Shown: positions 8,322 to 16,856, counted from the first letter of the stretch. The stretch: 64,000 nucleotides of DNA from Celeribacter baekdonensis (GCF_003047105.1 NZ_CP028475.1:372001-436000); one strand, 5' to 3'. A program made the numbers and translations. Notes: generated from the letters alone by a model not told the origin.

Positions 8322-9716
8322 ATGGATGTCATCCTTCTTTTCGTCATGATCATCGGGCTGTTGCTGATCGGCGTGCCGATTGCGGTCTCATTGGGCCTGT
8401 CCTCGATGATCTTTTTGTTGGTCTTCTCCGACACGTCCCTGGCCTCCGTCGCCCAATCTTTGTACCAAGCGATGGCCGGGCACTACACGCTCCTTGCGAT
8501 CCCGTTTTTCATCCTTGCCTCCTCCTTCATGTCCACGGGTGGCGTGGCCACGCGCATTGTGCGGTTTTCCATCGCCTGCGTCGGCCACATGCATGGCGGC
8601 TTGGCGATTGCGGGTGTGTTTGCCTGTATGATCTTTGCCGCTCTGTCCGGCTCTTCGCCTGCGACCGTGGTGGCCATTGGTTCCATCGTCATCGCGGCGA
8701 TGCGCAAAATGGGCTATTCGCGTGATTTTGCAGCGGGTGTGATCTGTAACGCGGGCACTTTGGGTATCTTGATCCCGCCCTCCATTGTGATGGTGGTCTA
8801 TGCCTCCGCTGTGGACGTGTCGGTCGGTCGGATGTTCCTTGCGGGCGTCATTCCGGGCATTTTGGCGGGCACGATGTTGATGATCGCGATCTACGTCATC
8901 GCCCGGATCAAAAAATTGCCAAAAGGCGAATGGGCCGGTTGGGGGGAAATCTACGCCTCGTTCAAAGACGCCTTTTGGGGCCTGATGTTGATCGTCATCA
9001 TCATGGTCGGCATCTACGGGGTTCCGGGCCTCACCGGCGCGATCTTCACGCCGACCGAAGCCGCCGCTGTCGCTTCTGTCTATGCCTTCCTGGTGGCCTC
9101 CTTTGTCTATCGCGATATGGGGCCGCTGGCGGGACGGAACGGGGCAGGGCCCACGGCCTTGTTGCAAAAGCCGCAAGCCTTGATCACCGCATGGTTTCAC
9201 GCAGACACGCGCCAAACTCTGTTTGATGCGGGCAAGCTGACCGTGATGTTGATGTTCATCATCGCCAACGCGCTGATCCTCAAACATGTGCTGACCGACG
9301 AACAAATCCCGCAACAGATCGCCAATGCGATGCTGTCGGCGGGCTTTGGCAAGATCATGTTTCTGATCATGGTCAACATCATCTTGCTCATTGGCGGTCA
9401 GTTCATGGAACCGTCGGGTCTGATTGTCATCGTTGCGCCCTTGGTGTTTCCGATTGCGATCGAACTTGGGGTGGACCCGATCCATTTGGGCATCATCATG
9501 GTGGTGAACATGGAAATCGGGATGATCACGCCGCCGGTGGGTTTGAATCTGTTCGTCACCTCCGGGGTCGCCGGGATGCCGATGATGGCGGTGGTCCGTG
9601 CGGCTTTGCCGTTCCTCGCGATCCTCTTTGTGTTCTTGATCCTCGTGACCTATGTGCCCTGGATTTCGACGGTTCTGCCGAATGCGTTGATGGGGCCAGA
9701 GATTATAACGAAGTGA
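8322..9716 (+). CDS. dctM: TRAP transporter large permease subunit DctM
   Basis: This is the large, roughly 12-helix channel subunit (464 residues), using the sodium gradient to import the DctP-bound substrate. The family is recognised from the N-terminal LLLIGVPIAVSLGLSS, GVFACMIFAALSGSSPATVVAIGS, YSRDFAAGVICNAGTLGILIPPS, and the C-terminal NMEIGMITPPVGLNLFV. A loop of about 50 residues around YRDMGPLAGRNGAGP sits in the middle, as in the longer DctM proteins. It is co-transcribed with dctQ (5-bp gap) and ends at a strong hairpin. Confidence 0.95.
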   Translation: MDVILLFVMIIGLLLIGVPIAVSLGLSSMIFLLVFSDTSLASVAQSLYQAMAGHYTLLAIPFFILASSFMSTGGVATRIVRFSIACVGHMHGGLAIAGVFACMIFAALSGSSPATVVAIGSIVIAAMRKMGYSRDFAAGVICNAGTLGILIPPSIVMVVYASAVDVSVGRMFLAGVIPGILAGTMLMIAIYVIARIKKLPKGEWAGWGEIYASFKDAFWGLMLIVIIMVGIYGVPGLTGAIFTPTEAAAVASVYAFLVASFVYRDMGPLAGRNGAGPTALLQKPQALITAWFHADTRQTLFDAGKLTVMLMFIIANALILKHVLTDEQIPQQIANAMLSAGFGKIMFLIMVNIILLIGGQFMEPSGLIVIVAPLVFPIAIELGVDPIHLGIIMVVNMEIGMITPPVGLNLFVTSGVAGMPMMAVVRAALPFLAILFVFLILVTYVPWISTVLPNALMGPEIITK

Positions 9717-9719
9717 TCT

Positions 9720-9766
9720 AAAGCGTCACGCCTTTCCTCTGTCTCAGGTTAAAGGCGTGACGCTTT
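9720..9766 (+). terminator. Terminator-like hairpin after dctM
   Basis: A perfect 16-bp stem (9720-9735 with 9751-9766, AAAGCGTCACGCCTTT and its complement) closes a 15-nt loop three bases after the dctM stop. The T tract is short, so termination may be partial. Confidence 0.7.
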
Positions 9767-9785
9767 CAGGTGAGGATAAGACATG

Positions 9786-9813
9786 AAAAAGGGGCCTCTT
9801 GGGGCCCCTTTTT
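9786..9813. terminator. Bidirectional terminator between dctM and trpD
   Basis: AAAAAGGGGCC (9786-9796) and GGCCCCTTTTT (9803-9813) form an 11-bp perfect stem with a six-base loop and T tracts on both strands. It serves trpD from the right and is a back-up for dctM from the left. Confidence 0.85.
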
Positions 9814-9839
9814 CAGTGTTTATGCCGCTCAAAGGGGAC

Positions 9840-10871
9840 TTAGTGCCGCGAGGTCAGTTCCGCCAGTGCGGTCAGCCGACCAATGGCCGCGCCAGAGGCG
9901 ATGCTGTCTTTGGCAATCTCGACACCCTCTTTCAGGGTGGCTGCCTTATCCGCCACAACCAGCGCCGCCGCCGCGTTGAACAGCACAGCATCGCGATAAG
10001 CACCCGCTTCACCGTTCAACAGCGCAATCATCGCCGCGCTGTTTTCCTGCGGGGTGCCGCCAAGAATGTCTTTCAGCCGATGCACGGGCAGGCCCGCGTC
10101 TTCGGGGTGAATCTCCATCGACTTGATCACGTCCCCCTCAAGGGCTGCCACCGCCGTGGTCCCGGTGATCGAGATTTCATCCATCCCATCCGCGCCATGC
10201 ACCAGCCATGCTTTTTCCGTGCCAAGCATTTGCAGTGTTTCGGCCATCGGAAAGATCAGATCGGGGGCAAACGCGCCGGTCAGTTGGCGTTTCACGCCTG
10301 CCGGGTTGGTCAGAGGGCCCAAGATGTTGAAAATGGTTTTACAGCCCAATTCAACCCGCACAGCCCCGACATATTTCATCGCCGGGTGGTGCATCGGCGC
10401 CATCATAAAGCCGATGCCGATCTCGCGCAGTGCCTCTTCGACCACGTCTTTGCCGACCATGACATTGACGCCACTGACCGACAACGCATCCGCCGCACCC
10501 GATTTCGAGGACAGGTTGCGATTGCCATGCTTGGCCACGGGCACGCCTGCGCCCGCGACGACAAAGGCGGTGGCGGTCGAGATGTTGAGCGTGCCCAACC
10601 CGTCCCCTCCGGTGCCAACGATGTCCATCGCGCCCTCGGGGGCCGTGACCCTGACGCATTTGGAACGCATCACCGAGGCGGCTGCGGCATATTCCGACAC
10701 GGCCTCACCACGGGCGCGCATCGCCATCAAAAATCCGCCGATCTGCGCATCGGTTGCTTGGCCTTCAAACAGAATTTCAAAGGCTTCGACAGCTTGCGAA
10801 CGACTGAGCGGCCCCTCTGAGGCGGCAAAAATCAGCGGTTTCATCGCATTGGGATTCTCTGGCGTGCTCAT
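9840..10871 (-). CDS. trpD: Anthranilate phosphoribosyltransferase
   Basis: This enzyme transfers the phosphoribosyl group of PRPP to anthranilate, the second dedicated step of tryptophan synthesis (343 residues, normal length). Diagnostic motifs are [17 protein letters not shown] (PRPP-binding glycine loop), [19 protein letters not shown] (anthranilate site) and [11 protein letters not shown]. Its ATG overlaps the trpG stop by 4 bp, showing translational coupling. A bidirectional terminator follows the stop, so transcription does not continue into trpC as it would in an intact trpGDC operon. Confidence 0.97.
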   Translation of the reverse strand: MSTPENPNAMKPLIFAASEGPLSRSQAVEAFEILFEGQATDAQIGGFLMAMRARGEAVSEYAAAASVMRSKCVRVTAPEGAMDIVGTGGDGLGTLNISTATAFVVAGAGVPVAKHGNRNLSSKSGAADALSVSGVNVMVGKDVVEEALREIGIGFMMAPMHHPAMKYVGAVRVELGCKTIFNILGPLTNPAGVKRQLTGAFAPDLIFPMAETLQMLGTEKAWLVHGADGMDEISITGTTAVAALEGDVIKSMEIHPEDAGLPVHRLKDILGGTPQENSAAMIALLNGEAGAYRDAVLFNAAAALVVADKAATLKEGVEIAKDSIASGAAIGRLTALAELTSRH

Positions 10872-11455
10872 GCCGCGTCCTCCGCTTTGAGTTGGCTCAA
10901 AAAGGTGCCGATCATCTCGTGGCCGTGTTGGGACCGGATGCTTTCCGGGTGAAATTGCACGCCCTCAATCGGCAGGGTTTTGTGACGCAGCCCCATGATT
11001 GTGCCATCCGCCAATTCCGCCGTGACCTCAAGACAGTCGGGCAGGGTGGCGCGATCGACGACCAGCGAATGATAGCGTGTGCCTTGCAAGGGCGAGGGCA
11101 GACCGGCAAAGACGCCTTTGCCCTGATGATAAATCTCACCCATTTTGCCATGCACAATCTCATGACAGCGCACAACGTTGCCGCCAAAGGCCTCGCCGAT
11201 GGATTGATGCCCCAAACAAACGCCAAACAACGGAATGCCCGCATCGGCGGCGGCATGAACCAAAGGCACACAAATGCCGGCTTCATGCGGGGTTTTCGGA
11301 CCCGGCGACAAGACGATGCCAGACGGGCGCAACGCCATCGCCTCTTGCACGTTCAAAGCATCATTGCGCACCACTTTGGCTTGCCACCCCATCTCGCCAA
11401 TGTAATGGACGAGGTTGTAGGTGAAACTGTCGTAATTATCGATCAGAAGCAGCAT
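10868..11455 (-). CDS. trpG: Anthranilate synthase component II (glutamine amidotransferase)
   Basis: This glutaminase subunit supplies ammonia to TrpE for anthranilate formation (195 residues). It begins [18 protein letters not shown], typical of TrpG/PabA. It has the oxyanion segment LSPGPKTP, the nucleophile in [15 protein letters not shown], and the catalytic His-Glu in VQFHPESI. The ATG at 11455 is preceded by AAAGGA at good spacing; longer in-frame starts lack support. TrpE is not in the window. A dual role with PabB in folate synthesis cannot be excluded. Confidence 0.96.
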   Translation of the reverse strand: MLLLIDNYDSFTYNLVHYIGEMGWQAKVVRNDALNVQEAMALRPSGIVLSPGPKTPHEAGICVPLVHAAADAGIPLFGVCLGHQSIGEAFGGNVVRCHEIVHGKMGEIYHQGKGVFAGLPSPLQGTRYHSLVVDRATLPDCLEVTAELADGTIMGLRHKTLPIEGVQFHPESIRSQHGHEMIGTFLSQLKAEDAA

Positions 11456-11741
11456 CGCTTTGGTCCTTTGGGTGTCATGACGCGGTGAAATCCGCACATA
11501 AATCCGCACAGGCACCGGCCAAGCGCCGCGCGGGGAGAGATTGTGGCGTGAAAGGGGGATGATCCTTTGATAAAGCCGGGTTATACATGGTCACAAGGAC
11601 CTCAGAGGGTCAAGGGGGTCGCCTTGACCAAAAGGGGAGAAACACGGCCTGATACCTTAGACGATAACAAGGCCGATTGAGCATTTGACAGGGCCGATGT
11701 GCATGCCACATCCGGCAACAGGGCAAGGAGCGCCAAAGACA

Positions 11742-13235
11742 ATGGGGCGGGGAATTTTCACTGGGTTGATTTGGGGCGGTGTCGTTGGATTTGGGATCCT
11801 GACGGTCGCAAATGAAGTCGTCGCACCTGTGACGTTGGAGGTGACCCCTGTGGTATCGACCCCAATGGCTCCGGCACCTGCGCCCGCGGCGACGCAAGTG
11901 ATCCCCGAGGGCACAACAGAGACCACCCCTGGCTTGAGCGCCGCACCTGAGGGCGAGGATGCCCCCGATATTGCCCCGGATGTGGCCGCCGCCGATCCAA
12001 ACCGGTCCGGCACCCAGCCCGATGTGAGTGCGCCCGAAGGCCAAGAACTGCCGCCTGAAACCGAAACAGCCGCCGCTGCTGCCCCCGACATCAGCGCGCC
12101 CACCGGGCCGCAATCCGCGCCCGATGAGACGATGGAAATGACGGCACAAGCGCCCGCAATCGAACCGGTTTTGACCCCGCCACAAGGGCTGGCCCCCGAA
12201 GCCGAAGCCCCAGACTCGCTGCCCATGGCCGAAGAAAACGCACCGCTTTTGACGCCTGAGGGCTCGGATATGGCCCCCGAAATGGCCGGAATGCCAGACA
12301 GCACCTCGATCGACACCGCGCTGATCGAAGCCGCACCCGAAGAGCAAGTGTTAACCGGCCCAGCCCCCAAGGCGATGCCCGGCACGGTCGAAACCGGGAT
12401 GCCGCATGCGACCGATCCCCTCATGGAGCCACAAGGTGCGATCCAGCCGGGCGAAAAAGTCGGCTCTTTCACCGACCGTGAAGATGCCCGCAAATCCTCG
12501 CGCTTGCCCTCTATTTCGGCGCCGTCCAGCCCGGATGACGCGGCACCCATGGTGTTGGCCGACGATCTTCCTGCCCTTGTGGCCTATTCCGCCGATTATG
12601 CCGGGACGCCCGCGGGTCCGATGATGAGCATCGTTTTGGTGGATATTGCCGAGCTTGGCCCCAATGATCCGATCCTGTCCAAACTGCCGTTCCCGGTCAC
12701 CTTTGCCGTCGATGCGGTGGCGGCGCGGGCCGGGGGCCGGGCCAAAACCTATCGCGACAAAGGGCTTGAGGTTATGGCGATGATCTCCTTGCCCGAAGGC
12801 GCATCGCCGCAAGACGCGGCCGTAACCCTGCAACAGGCCGCCGATCTTGTGCCCGTGTCTATTGGCTTTTTGGATGTGCCCTCGGGCACCTTCCAAAGCT
12901 CGCGCACCATCGCCGCCCAAGTGGTGGCCACGGCCCAAGACAGCGGGCGAGGGATATTGACCTTCCCGCGTGGGCTCAATGCCTTGGAGCAAGAAGCCCA
13001 GCGGGCCGATGCGCCTGCCGCACTGGTGTTTCGCGATTTCGATGGTCGCGGCCAAGACATTGCCGCGATCAAACGATTCCTAGATCAGGCCGCCTTTCGC
13101 GCCAATATCGACGAGAAAATCGTCCTCTTGGGCCGCTCGAAACCGGAGACACTTCAGGCATTGGCCGAATGGTCCCTTGGCAACCGCGCGGCGGCGGTCT
13201 CGATTGTGCCTCTGTCCTATTTGCTGACGCATTAG
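11742..13235 (+). CDS. Divergent polysaccharide deacetylase family protein with a long Pro/Ala/Glu-rich linker
   Basis: About 497 residues. An N-terminal hydrophobic anchor (IFTGLIWGGVVGFGILTVA) is followed by roughly 250 residues of low-complexity Ala/Pro/Glu-rich linker, which should span the periplasm. A C-terminal domain of about 210 residues resembles the divergent polysaccharide deacetylase (YibQ/DUF610) fold (MMSIVLVDIAELG, FPVTFAVDA, GLEVMAMISLP, VSIGFLDVPSG, GILTFPRG). Family members usually follow a carboxy-terminal protease and EnvC-type genes; that context is missing here. I chose the ATG at 11742, after AAGGAG; an in-frame ATG at 11685 is the alternative. The stop overlaps the convergent gene by 4 bp. 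Any deacetylase activity is unproven. Confidence 0.78.
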   Translation: MGRGIFTGLIWGGVVGFGILTVANEVVAPVTLEVTPVVSTPMAPAPAPAATQVIPEGTTETTPGLSAAPEGEDAPDIAPDVAAADPNRSGTQPDVSAPEGQELPPETETAAAAAPDISAPTGPQSAPDETMEMTAQAPAIEPVLTPPQGLAPEAEAPDSLPMAEENAPLLTPEGSDMAPEMAGMPDSTSIDTALIEAAPEEQVLTGPAPKAMPGTVETGMPHATDPLMEPQGAIQPGEKVGSFTDREDARKSSRLPSISAPSSPDDAAPMVLADDLPALVAYSADYAGTPAGPMMSIVLVDIAELGPNDPILSKLPFPVTFAVDAVAARAGGRAKTYRDKGLEVMAMISLPEGASPQDAAVTLQQAADLVPVSIGFLDVPSGTFQSSRTIAAQVVATAQDSGRGILTFPRGLNALEQEAQRADAPAALVFRDFDGRGQDIAAIKRFLDQAAFRANIDEKIVLLGRSKPETLQALAEWSLGNRAAAVSIVPLSYLLTH

Positions 13236-13657
13236 GCCGCGTCTTCGTCTTTGCGTGCCAACACGGCTTTGGCCGCCGCAAAGCCGTTGAGGGCGGCGGG
13301 GAAACCGGCGTAGACCGACATTTGCATCAGGATTTCGGCGATCTCTGCGCGTGTCAGGCCCACATTCAGCCCAGCCTCAATATGGACCTCCAATTGTGGT
13401 TGCGCTGTGCCCATGGCGCACAGGGCGGCGATGGTGGCGATTTCGCGGTCGCGCAAGCCAAGGCCCGGGCGGCTGTAGATATCGCCAAAGGGAAATTCCA
13501 ACAGGTAGGTGGCAAAATCCGGCGCGATTCCGGCCAGCGAAGCGATGACGTTTTCGCCCGCCTCACCGTCAATCACGGCCAAGGCGGCCTTGCCGCGCTC
13601 CAATCGGGTCTGTGGTGTTGCCTCTGGTGTGATCGGTGTCATTTGGGTCTGCGTCAT
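13232..13657 (-). CDS. Carboxymuconolactone decarboxylase family protein (AhpD-like fold)
   Basis: About 141 residues, single domain. The family is recognised from RPGLGLRDREIATIAALCAMG, PQLEVHIEAGLNVGLTRAEIAEILMQMSVYAGFPAALNG. It lacks the CxxC of AhpD-type peroxidases, so it resembles the gamma-carboxymuconolactone decarboxylase or stress-associated branch. The ATG at 13657 has AAAGGA ahead. It lies inside the 3' end of the merR frame, so the two are expressed as one unit and this protein is the likely output of the MerR switch. The chemical signal is unknown. Confidence 0.85.
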   Translation of the reverse strand: MTQTQMTPITPEATPQTRLERGKAALAVIDGEAGENVIASLAGIAPDFATYLLEFPFGDIYSRPGLGLRDREIATIAALCAMGTAQPQLEVHIEAGLNVGLTRAEIAEILMQMSVYAGFPAALNGFAAAKAVLARKDEDAA

Positions 13658-14018
13658 TTTGGTCCATCCTTTCAGTCTCGCCATAACCGGCGATTTTGGT
13701 GTCGAGGACGGTGAGGGCGCTGTGAAGCTCGGCCAGATGCGCACGCACCCGGTCGCGATGTTCACTCAAAAGCACCGCGCGCGCCGGGCCCGTGCTGTCG
13801 CCTTGGGCGCGCAGCTTGGCATAGCGCAACATGTCACGGATTGGCATTCCGGTGGTTTTCAACCGCGACAGAAACCCGATCCAGACCACGCTGTCTTCGC
13901 CATAATCGCGCCGACCGGAGCCGTCGCGATGGGCATAGGGCAAAAGCCCGATCCGTTCGTAATAGCGAATGGTGTGAGCCGTGATTCCGGTGCGTTTCGC
14001 CAAATCTCCGATCTTCAT
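13569..14018 (-). CDS. MerR family transcriptional regulator
   Basis: A 149-residue regulator with the MerR helix-turn-helix and wing at the N-terminus (MKIGDLAKRTGITAHTIRYYERIGLLP), then a dimerisation coiled coil (LKTTGMPIRDMLRYAKL...LAELHSALTVLDTKIAGY). There are no cysteines in the effector region, so it is not a metal or SoxR-type sensor; an organic or carbonyl ligand is more likely. The reading frame runs 89 bp into the next gene with an unusual polar tail. A one-base shift near 13668-13673 would instead end the protein at a TGA overlapping the next ATG, so the tail may be an artefact. A MerR-type promoter precedes it, implying autoregulation. Confidence 0.9.
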   Translation of the reverse strand: MKIGDLAKRTGITAHTIRYYERIGLLPYAHRDGSGRRDYGEDSVVWIGFLSRLKTTGMPIRDMLRYAKLRAQGDSTGPARAVLLSEHRDRVRAHLAELHSALTVLDTKIAGYGETERMDQNDADPNDTDHTRGNTTDPIGARQGRLGRD

Positions 14019-14045
14019 GTCACCCTCTTCTCTTCGACGCCCTCG

Positions 14046-14076
14046 ACCCTAGGGCTTTGAGCGCACTCTAAGTCAA
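14046..14076 (-). promoter_or_regulatory. MerR-type promoter with 19-bp spacer and dyad operator
   Basis: On the minus strand, TTGACT (14076-14071) and TAGGGT (14051-14046) are separated by exactly 19 bp. The spacer region contains the dyad CTTAGAG-TGCG-CTCAAAG. An over-long 19-bp spacer holding a dyad is the hallmark of promoters untwisted by MerR activators. It lies 27 bp ahead of merR, so the regulator probably controls its own operon. Confidence 0.8.
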
Positions 14077-14171
14077 TGGGGGATTTGCACGTCACGCGTG
14101 CTTGACAGGCTGCGACATTTTGTCGTGAACTCGCGGCGAGGAGATCGGCGCAGAGCCGACAGGGAGAATTT

Positions 14172-14942
14172 ATGGAACAGATTCAGGCGGTGGCTGCGGC
14201 CCCGGTGCCCGATGTGGCGCGTTTGAAAATATCGGATTTACGCGCGGCGCTGCGCGGCGGCTGGCGCGATTTTCGCCGTGCGCCCGCCTTTGGAATTTTC
14301 TTTTCCGCGGTCTATGTGCTGATCGGGCTTGGGTTTATCCTCTTTGGCGCGGGCACGGTGGCGTGGACCTTTGCCTTTTCACTGGCCTTCCCGTTGTTTG
14401 CACCTTTCGCCGCTGTCGGCCTCTATGAGGTCTCGCGTCGAATGGAGGCAGGGGCGGCGCTCGATTGGTATCAAATCCTGGGCGTGGTCAAGGCGGAAAA
14501 AGACCGGCAAATCCCGTGGATGGGGGCGATCATCGTCATCTATGTGCTGTTCTGGTCGTTCTTTGCTCATATGCTTTTTGCCCTCTTCATGGGCCTCTCT
14601 GCGATGACCAATATCAGCTCCTCTTATGAGGTGTTTTTGACTCCGAACGGTTTGACCATGATTGCGGTTGAGCTGGGCGTGGGCAGCCTGTTCGCCTTTC
14701 TGTTGTTCTCGCTGACGGTCACGTCCCTGCCGCATCTGTTGGACAAAGAGGTCGATTTCGTCACCGCCATGTTGTTGTCGTTTCGCGTGGTCAAAGACAA
14801 TTTCTGGGTGATGTTGATCTGGGCCGGGGTGATCGCGGTGCTGTCCGTTTTGGCGCTGATCCCGTTGTTTTTGGGCCTGTTCATCGTTTTGCCGGTGATG
14901 GGCCATGCAACATGGCATCTCTACCGCCGGGCTTTGATTTAA
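14172..14942 (+). CDS. DUF2189 family integral membrane protein
   Basis: A 256-residue inner-membrane protein with about six hydrophobic helices, including FGIFFSAVYVLIGLGFILFG, FAFSLAFPLFAPFAAVGLYE and a C-terminal VLALIPLFLGLFIVLPVMGH. The sequence YEVSRRMEAG and the terminal GHATWHLYRRAL are typical of DUF2189. The function is unknown. The start at 14172 follows AGGGAGA. A TTGACA box at 14102 could be part of its promoter. It is divergent from merR and not obviously linked to its neighbours. Confidence 0.82.
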   Translation: MEQIQAVAAAPVPDVARLKISDLRAALRGGWRDFRRAPAFGIFFSAVYVLIGLGFILFGAGTVAWTFAFSLAFPLFAPFAAVGLYEVSRRMEAGAALDWYQILGVVKAEKDRQIPWMGAIIVIYVLFWSFFAHMLFALFMGLSAMTNISSSYEVFLTPNGLTMIAVELGVGSLFAFLLFSLTVTSLPHLLDKEVDFVTAMLLSFRVVKDNFWVMLIWAGVIAVLSVLALIPLFLGLFIVLPVMGHATWHLYRRALI

Positions 14943-14982
14943 GGCGATGGCGCATCCAGCCGGCGCAGAAAGAGATTTATAA

Positions 14983-15309
14983 ATGGCAGATGATCAACAG
15001 CACAGGAACAGTACAAAATCTTGGGAGAGTGTTGATGGAAAGCTACCAAGCGACTTGAAAGAACTGCTGCGTGCAAAGATCTATTCAAGCTCGCAAATAG
15101 TCTATCCTGATCCGATGGTTGCACCATGGCTGCAATTTCCAGAATACGCACGCTCAAGCATGGGCTGGAGGATGGGCGGAGGCGAAGATTACATGTTTGC
15201 CTTTCGAACTTGGTTTAAAGCCTTGGACCGTGCAGCTCAGAGAAATTACCAACATGAAAACGAGGAACCAAAAGGTTGGAATGGCTTCTATGACAGTTTC
15301 AAATTGTGA
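14983..15309 (+). CDS. Unrecognised small soluble protein
   Basis: I do not recognise this 108-residue protein. It is hydrophilic, rich in Trp, Tyr, Ser and Lys, with no signal peptide or membrane helix. Its C-terminal half carries APWLQFPEYARSSMGWRMGGGEDY and ends PKGWNGFYDSFKL. A credible AAAGAG ribosome site precedes the ATG. The codon use is more AT-rich than that of its neighbours, which suggests recent acquisition. It follows DUF2189 by 40 bp on the same strand. It could be an immunity-type or other accessory protein; I assign no function. Confidence 0.6.
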   Translation: MADDQQHRNSTKSWESVDGKLPSDLKELLRAKIYSSSQIVYPDPMVAPWLQFPEYARSSMGWRMGGGEDYMFAFRTWFKALDRAAQRNYQHENEEPKGWNGFYDSFKL

Positions 15310-15391
15310 GTTTGCAGCTGTCCTCAGGCTCATTCGAGACCTTCGTTGTTCCGCCCCGTGCGGACGTGATCCCTCGCTGCGAATTGAAGGA

Positions 15392-15418
15392 TAAAGGGCG
15401 GTCTACGGCCCGCCTTTA
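15392..15418 (-). terminator. Terminator overlapping the EamA exporter stop codon
   Basis: On the minus strand, TAAAGGCGG pairs with CCGCCCTTTA (one bulged C) around an eight-base loop. The TAA of the exporter gene forms the first bases of the stem. Confidence 0.55.
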
Positions 15419-16306
15419 CGCTTTGCGCCGGGAGCTGAGCATCAGCAACACACCAGCGCCGACAATCACAGCACCGCCTGCCAGTTCCATCGCATCGGGG
15501 CGCTCGCCAAAGACCAAAGCGCCCAGAATCATCGCGAACAACAGCCGCACATAGCGAAACGGTGTGACCACTGACAATTCGCCCATGCGCATCGCCATGG
15601 TGATGCCGGTGTAGGCGATGACACCGACGACCACCGCCACCGACAAAAACGCCAGATCGACCAGCGAGGGCATCACCCACGCGCCGCGCCAGAGCAACAG
15701 GATCGCGCCCGAGGGGATGAGTGCGGCAAAGCCCGTCACGCCCAATTGCGCATAGGACAGGATTGGCGGGGCGGCGCGGGTGGCCAGATCGCGTCCGGCA
15801 AAGCCGATCATGCCCAGCACGGCCAGGATCGACAGCGGGGTAAAGCCCGACAGCCCCGGCCTGAGCACCATCAACACACCGGCAAAGCCCAGTGCGATCA
15901 AGGCCCATCGCAGGGGCGAGACCCTTTCGCGAAAGATCAAGACCCCGGCGGCGGCCACGACCAAAGGCGTGGCTTGCAAAATCGCGGAGGTGGTGGACAG
16001 GGCGGTGAGGGCCAGGGAAAGGGTGAAAAACACCCGGCCCATCATTTCAAACAGGGCACGAATGGCCATCACGCGGGTGAAGATGATCGGGTGAAAAATC
16101 CGCTCGCGGCGCTGACGGGTCAGCACGGCAAACACCGCCAAGCCGCCGAGGCCGAACAGGATCAACACCTCGCCCACCGGCAAATGCGCGGTGACCGATT
16201 TCAGCGCCATATCCTCGATCGAGAACCCGGCCATCGCCATCACCATCAACAGCGCGCCGCGCAGATTTCCGGCTTTGAGAAGGGTCAGGTCAGGGGCGAG
16301 GGTCAT
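15416..16306 (-). CDS. DMT superfamily (EamA) transporter, first copy in the window
   Basis: A 296-residue membrane protein with about ten hydrophobic helices and the two EamA repeats of the drug/metabolite transporter superfamily. Recognisable pieces are ALLMVMAMAGFSIEDMALKS at the N-terminus, TSAILQATPLVVAAAGVLIFRERVSPLRW in repeat one, and VVTPFRYVRLLFAMILGALVFGERPD in repeat two. It probably exports a small metabolite; the substrate cannot be predicted. A small basic protein gene lies 110 bp upstream on the same strand. Confidence 0.85.
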   Translation of the reverse strand: MTLAPDLTLLKAGNLRGALLMVMAMAGFSIEDMALKSVTAHLPVGEVLILFGLGGLAVFAVLTRQRRERIFHPIIFTRVMAIRALFEMMGRVFFTLSLALTALSTTSAILQATPLVVAAAGVLIFRERVSPLRWALIALGFAGVLMVLRPGLSGFTPLSILAVLGMIGFAGRDLATRAAPPILSYAQLGVTGFAALIPSGAILLLWRGAWVMPSLVDLAFLSVAVVVGVIAYTGITMAMRMGELSVVTPFRYVRLLFAMILGALVFGERPDAMELAGGAVIVGAGVLLMLSSRRKA

Positions 16307-16415
16307 GGTGGCTCCACTATACTATGCGCGCCACCATGACCGGGACGCCTGAGGGCCTCAAGAGCAAAACAGCTTTGCGGTTTTGCGCCAGAGGTGTCTC
16401 TGGGGGCCGCTCAGA

Positions 16416-16550
16416 TCACTTGGCCTTTTTCTTTTCGCCCAAAGACACCGGCTTGGCCGCGCCGGAATTGGCTGTGGCCAAAACTTTGGCCTTTTCTTGT
16501 TTCGGCTTTTTAATCTCTTTATTGCCGCGCTTGTTGTCGCCTTTTCCCAT
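16416..16550 (-). CDS. Small basic conserved protein (44 residues)
   Basis: This tiny protein starts MGKGDNKRGNKEIKKPKQEK and ends in EKKKAK; about a third of the residues are Lys or Arg. The ATG at 16550 has GGGAG at proper spacing. Similar short MGKGD-type basic proteins occur as hypothetical genes in proteobacteria, and the charge suggests nucleic-acid or ribosome binding, but that is inference. A longer upstream frame has no better start and looks non-coding. Confidence 0.7.
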   Translation of the reverse strand: MGKGDNKRGNKEIKKPKQEKAKVLATANSGAAKPVSLGEKKKAK

Positions 16551-16809
16551 GATGATCTCCCATGTGATATGACCCTCCGGCGACAGGCCGAAGGGATCTC
16601 CCTCAAGAAAATCAGGGTTGCCAGACAGGGGCCTCAAGAGGCGGGGCCAAGTCAGGGCGATGATTTCGGTGAGTCGCAGACGCCGCTTTCCGGGCCATCG
16701 TGCTGGCAATAATCTACGCCTGCGCTTGTATCTGCGCAAGTGCCGCCGAACTCACATCGGCTCAAGATGCAAGCATGAAAAAAGGCCTCATGAAAAAAGG
16801 CCCCATGAA
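16551..16809. other. Gene-free stretch between the small basic gene and bactofilin
   Basis: I see no credible coding region. The segment holds an imperfect hairpin (CCTCCGGC-GACAG-GCCGAAGG, 16571-16591) in the leader of the small gene, and the tandem repeat described separately at 16774-16818. Confidence 0.5.
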
Positions 16810-16818
16810 AAAAGGCGA
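16774..16818. repeat. Three tandem 15-bp repeats beside the bactofilin terminator
   Basis: CATGAAAAAAGGC plus two variable bases is repeated at 16774, 16789 and 16804 with exact 15-bp spacing. On the minus strand these units supply three successive T6 tracts directly downstream of the terminator stem. On the plus strand they form a short frame of three MKKG units that ends at a TAA in the stem. Confidence 0.85.
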
Positions 16819-16835
16819 CCCGAAGGCCGCCTTTT
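16810..16835 (-). terminator. Terminator of the M23 peptidase-bactofilin operon
   Basis: On the minus strand, AAAAGGCGGCC pairs with GGTCGCCTTTT around a TTCG tetraloop, followed by a T6 tract. It begins 22 bp after the bactofilin stop. Confidence 0.85.
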
Positions 16836-16856
16836 AAAATCAAACATGAGACCCGA

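Noticed and set aside
16774..16818. A CRISPR-like repeat array
   Set aside because: The units are only 15 bp, directly adjacent without spacers, and no cas genes are present.
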